A DNA stretch of 64,000 nucleotides from Bradyrhizobium sp. AUGA SZCCT0158. GTDB lineage: Bacteria; Pseudomonadota; Alphaproteobacteria; Rhizobiales; Xanthobacteraceae. The notes beneath the pieces are model-generated. The model was not told the DNA's origin and did no database searches. It was given only the letters and a program-made list of their open reading frames with translations. Numbering within the stretch: position 1 is the stretch's first letter; each line of letters opens with the position of its first letter. Shown one piece after another: positions 60,806 through 64,000 of this stretch. The position numbers and the translations under genes were made by a program. The stretch covers positions 186,001 to 250,000 of the forward strand of contig NZ_JAFCME010000004.1 of the NCBI RefSeq assembly GCF_018130065.1, written 5' to 3'.

Positions 60806-61156
60806 ATGGCACGCGTGCGCTGTATTACCGAAATGGGCATGGGCGTTGATGTTCATGGCCGCGACGCCACCAAGGCCGCCAAGCGCGCGGTCTCGGACGC
60901 AATCCGCCACTCCAGCCTCGGCTTCTTCCGGATGCTGGGCAAGACCGCCAACGATATGTTTGTCGATGTCACCATCGCCGTGCCGAACCCCGAGGCGGTG
61001 GATACCGCGGCGGTCGCCAAGGAATTGCCATATGGCACCAAGACCGTGACGGCGATTGCGGGCGGGCTCGAGATCCCGTCCGATCTGGGCAATGATCCTA
61101 TCCTGATCGCCAACGCTGCCGTGATCGTGAGCTTTGACGACGGCAAAACCGGGTAG
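60806..61156 (+). CDS. Lin0512 family conserved protein
   Basis: The 116-residue protein begins MARVRCITEMGMGVDVHGRDATKAAKRAV and continues AIRHSSLGFFRML and VDVTIAVPNPEAVD, the Lin0512 (TIGR02058) family signature. Members form small ring-like oligomers of unknown function. The ATG at 60806 replaces an upstream in-frame start with no family similarity. It is 69 bases from the M20 gene on the same strand and may be cotranscribed with it. Confidence 0.82.
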   Translation: MARVRCITEMGMGVDVHGRDATKAAKRAVSDAIRHSSLGFFRMLGKTANDMFVDVTIAVPNPEAVDTAAVAKELPYGTKTVTAIAGGLEIPSDLGNDPILIANAAVIVSFDDGKTG

Positions 61157-61225
61157 ACACTCAACGAGCCGTCGTCCAGGCTGCCGATAAGAGCAACACC
61201 GGGGAAACAAGGGAGCGCCGCCGCC

Positions 61226-62560
61226 ATGAAGCACTTGGTCAAATCCTTGCTTTTGTCATCGGCGCTCTGTGCATTCACGCTCTGGCCCGCGCATGCCGAG
61301 TTGGACGTTCCCGCGCTCAAGGCCGCGATCGAAAAATCGTTCGAGGCGGACTATCCAAAGCTCGATGCGCTCTACAAGGATCTCCATGCTCATCCTGAAC
61401 TCGCGTTTCAGGAGGTAAAGACTGCGGCAAGACTCGCCGCCGAGATGCGCGCGCTTGGTTTTGAGGTCACCGAGAAGGTCGGAAGGACCGGGCTGGTCGC
61501 GATCTACAAGAATGGTGACGGCCCCACCATTCTGGTGCGCACCGAGCTCGATGCGCTGCCGATGGAGGAGAAGACCGGCCTCGACTATGCGAGCCGTGAA
61601 AAGACCACCTGGAACGGCCGCGAGACGTTCATCGCGCATAGCTGCGGCCATGACATTCACATGGCGAACTGGGTCGGCACGGCGAAGACACTGGTAGGCC
61701 TGAAGGACCAGTGGAAGGGCACCTTGATGTTCATCGCGCAGCCCGCCGAGGAAATCGTGCAGGGCGCGAAGGCCATGCTGGACGACGGCCTGTTCACGCG
61801 ATTTCAGAAGCCCGATTTCGCCTTTGCCTTGCATGCCGGCGGCTTTCCCTACGGCAATCTCAGCTATCGCGTCGGCGTCGGCTCATCCAACGTCGATGGC
61901 CTCTTTATCAAGTTCCGCGGCCGCGGCGGCCACGGTGCGATGCCGCAGCTGACCATCGATCCCGTGATGATGGCCGCGCGTTTCATCGTCGATGTGCAGA
62001 GCGTGATCAGCCGTGAAAAGGATCCGACCGAATTCGCAATTGTAACCATTGGGTCGATCCATAGCGGCACGGTCGGCAATATCATCCCGGACGAGGCAAC
62101 GCTGCTGGGGACGATTCGCACGTTCAAACCTGCGGTGCGCAACAAGTTGGTGGCGGGTATCGAACGGGTGGCGAAGGCCGCCGCGGCGATGTCGGATGCG
62201 CCGGAACCGGAGATCAGGATCGCGGAAGGCACCAAGGCCGTGTTCAACGATCCCGCCGTGGTAGCGACCGCCGAGAAGGTGCTGAAGGCGGCGTTCGGCG
62301 AAAAGCTGAGGCAGACGCCGGCGAACACGACCAGCGAGGATTTTTCCGAATTCGCGGGAGCCGGCGTGCCGTCGATGATGTTCAATATCGGCGTCTACGA
62401 GCCGGAACGGTGGATGGCGGCAAACAAGGCCGGGACGCCACTGCCCGGCAATCATTCACCGCTGTTCGCGCCGGTACCGAAGCCGACTATTCAAACCGGC
62501 ATCACGGCGCTGACGCTCGCGGTGCTCAGCGCGTTCGATCAGCATGCAAGAGGCAAATAA
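61226..62560 (+). CDS. Exported M20-family amidohydrolase
   Basis: The 444-residue enzyme has a Sec signal peptide (MKHLVKSLLLSSALCAFTLW to AHA) and the M20D metal motifs: LHAHPELAFQE, RTELDALPMEEKTGLDYAS, HSCGHDIHMANWVG and FIAQPAEEIVQGAKAML. The dimerisation domain contains RGRGGHGAMPQLTIDP. It should hydrolyse an N-acyl amino acid or hippurate-like substrate in the periplasm. The IlvD-like gene begins six bases after its stop, so they form an operon. Confidence 0.9.
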   Translation: MKHLVKSLLLSSALCAFTLWPAHAELDVPALKAAIEKSFEADYPKLDALYKDLHAHPELAFQEVKTAARLAAEMRALGFEVTEKVGRTGLVAIYKNGDGPTILVRTELDALPMEEKTGLDYASREKTTWNGRETFIAHSCGHDIHMANWVGTAKTLVGLKDQWKGTLMFIAQPAEEIVQGAKAMLDDGLFTRFQKPDFAFALHAGGFPYGNLSYRVGVGSSNVDGLFIKFRGRGGHGAMPQLTIDPVMMAARFIVDVQSVISREKDPTEFAIVTIGSIHSGTVGNIIPDEATLLGTIRTFKPAVRNKLVAGIERVAKAAAAMSDAPEPEIRIAEGTKAVFNDPAVVATAEKVLKAAFGEKLRQTPANTTSEDFSEFAGAGVPSMMFNIGVYEPERWMAANKAGTPLPGNHSPLFAPVPKPTIQTGITALTLAVLSAFDQHARGK

Positions 62561-62566
62561 ACAATA

Positions 62567-64000
62567 ATGGTTGAAGACAGCAGCGCCTACTGGAAGAAAG
62601 CCCGCGTCGAATTGCGTGCCGCCGGCTTCGAACCGGACCGCGCCGCGAAGACCAGCGCGGTCGTGACGATTGCGAGCGCCTATACCAATGCGCATCGCTG
62701 CAACAATCGTGTGCGCGCCATCACCGATCTGCTCGTCGAAATTCTCGCCGAACGCGGCGGGCAGGGCCTGATCGTGGGGGCGCCGGCGGTGTCGGACGCG
62801 CTGACGCAGGGCACGCCGACGGCGGGCTACAGCCTGGCGTCGCGCGACGTCGTCGCTGATTGCTTCGAGATCGGGCACTATGCGCACCATGGCGACGCCA
62901 TGATCGTGATCTCCGGATGCGACAAGACCGGCGCTGCCGCCTTGATGCCGCTGGCGCGGACCAATGCCTTCGGGCTCGTGCTCTATCCCGGCACCAGTTC
63001 GCCGGGCCGGGTGTCGTTCGGTGCCTGGGCAGCCAAGGGCAACAATCTTACGATCATGGATTACGCTGAAGCGCGCGCAGCCAATGATTCCGGCCGTATC
63101 TCGGCAGATGAGCTGCTCGAAATCGAACGCAATGTGATGCCCGGCAGCGGCACCTGCGGCGCGATGTTCACCGCCAACACCATGAGCACGATTGCCGAAG
63201 CCATCGGCATGATGCTGCCGCGCGGCGCCTCGCATCCCGCCGACTACCACGCCGGCAGCGACATCCATGCCGACGTCCGTGCACAGGCCCGTGCCTCGGT
63301 CGACGCGCTGTACCGGCTGATCGAGGCCGGCATCCGGCCGCGCGACATCATGACCGAGCGCGCGTTCGAGAACGCGATCACCACCGTCTATGCGATGGGC
63401 GGTTCGACCAACATGTATCTGCACTTGCTCGCGGTCGCGCGCGAGGCGCAGGTGCCGGTCGGCATCGAGCGCATCCAGGCGGTCGGCGAACGCGTGCCGC
63501 TGCTGGCCGACCTGCAGCCGCATGGACCCTTTGCGATGGGAAGCCTGCATGCGATCGGCGGCGTGCCCGTCGTGATGAAGGAGTTGCTGCGCAACGGCCT
63601 GCTGCACGGCGACGTGATGACGGTCACCGGCAAGACGCTGGCCGAAAACCTCGCTGATGTGCCGACGCTGGATCAGATCGGCCCGCAGAAGATCGTTTCG
63701 CCGGTGGCCAGTCCCGTCGCGCCGCCGAACAACCACATCAGCGTGCTGAAGGGCAATCTCGCGCCGGAAAGCTGCCTGCTCAAACTCTCCGGCAAGACGC
63801 TCGACAACGGGCAATTCCGCGGCACGGCGCGGGTGTTTGAATCTGAGGCCGCCACGATGGCTGCGATCCGCGCCGGGGAGATCGTGGCCGGCAATGTGAT
63901 CGTGGTGCGCAATGTCGGTCCGGTCGGCGGGCCTGGCATGCCCGAAATGGTGATGCTGACGATCCAGTTGCAGGGGCAGGGCCTCGGTGAGGATGTCGCG
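62567..64000 (+). CDS. IlvD/Edd-family dehydratase, runs off the window
   Basis: The frame is open without a stop from the ATG at 62567 to the last base (478 codons). It reads MVEDSSAYWKKARVELRAAG, with Fe-S ligands likely in NAHRCNNRV, VISGCDKTGAAALMP and MPGSGTCGAMFTANTMS. These are the cluster-binding blocks of dihydroxy-acid and sugar-acid dehydratases. The SSPGRVSFG segment after the second Cys differs from classical IlvD, so an aldonic acid or another hydroxy acid is more likely than a branched-chain precursor. It follows the M20 gene by six bases. The C terminus lies outside the window. Confidence 0.87.
   Translation, partial: MVEDSSAYWKKARVELRAAGFEPDRAAKTSAVVTIASAYTNAHRCNNRVRAITDLLVEILAERGGQGLIVGAPAVSDALTQGTPTAGYSLASRDVVADCFEIGHYAHHGDAMIVISGCDKTGAAALMPLARTNAFGLVLYPGTSSPGRVSFGAWAAKGNNLTIMDYAEARAANDSGRISADELLEIERNVMPGSGTCGAMFTANTMSTIAEAIGMMLPRGASHPADYHAGSDIHADVRAQARASVDALYRLIEAGIRPRDIMTERAFENAITTVYAMGGSTNMYLHLLAVAREAQVPVGIERIQAVGERVPLLADLQPHGPFAMGSLHAIGGVPVVMKELLRNGLLHGDVMTVTGKTLAENLADVPTLDQIGPQKIVSPVASPVAPPNNHISVLKGNLAPESCLLKLSGKTLDNGQFRGTARVFESEAATMAAIRAGEIVAGNVIVVRNVGPVGGPGMPEMVMLTIQLQGQGLGEDVA

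Noticed and set aside
62456..63814. 452-codon minus-strand frame near the window end
   Set aside because: It is antisense to the IlvD/Edd-like gene, which has recognisable Fe-S motifs and family sequence throughout.

Overview
The window is GC-rich DNA from an alphaproteobacterium, most likely Bradyrhizobium or a close relative. This is inferred from the gene content, from the LysR/ArsR/SRPBCC-rich accessory genes and from several intergenic repeat families that I recognise from memory in that genus. I see no rRNA, tRNA or CRISPR array. Most genes are ordinary chromosomal ones, broken by two accessory patches at about 20.2-25.4 kb and 47.6-53 kb.

0-20 kb: a hot-dog/DsbA pair; an operon joining a lone CoxL-type molybdenum enzyme to a GlcD-type FAD oxidase; ppx and rlmE; a minus-strand operon of two double-glycine-leader micropeptides; an MFS exporter; guaB; an MDR reductase; a metallophosphatase; an RsmB-type methyltransferase and guaA. 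Many gaps hold palindromic repeats, and three such repeats supply the stop codon of the neighbouring gene.

20-25.4 kb: a Septu-like two-gene system. It has an intact HNH nuclease and an ABC-type ATPase that carries a second HNH-like domain without the catalytic residues. Next come a Phd/VapC toxin-antitoxin pair behind a perfect 23-bp palindrome, and a roughly 500-base structured non-coding element.

25.4-46.6 kb: small regulator-effector modules. These include ArsR-SRPBCC-GST, TetR with a divergent RidA across three operators, Rrf2-methyltransferase and LysR with a divergent RidA-OYE operon. There is also a CcdA/thioredoxin operon and a TctCBA transporter with its LysR regulator. A third double-glycine peptide at 28.6 kb shares a CRP-like site with the first peptide operon at exactly the same distance from the start codon. 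A peptide deformylase-like gene is broken by a one-base deletion.

46.7-53 kb: kdgD, then a two-gene TIR cassette inserted between two copies of the kdgD 3' end; a periplasmic binding protein; and a breakpoint where a TRAP permease remnant and a DUF6880-like remnant meet head to head, each lacking its 5' part.

53-64 kb: an SRPBCC gene, a class III nucleotidyl cyclase, a second ArsR-SRPBCC module with an apparently leaderless ArsR, DUF899, a GFA protein, an MFS carrier, a VOC protein, a class V aminotransferase, a Lin0512 protein, an M20 amidohydrolase and an IlvD/Edd dehydratase that runs off the end of the window.
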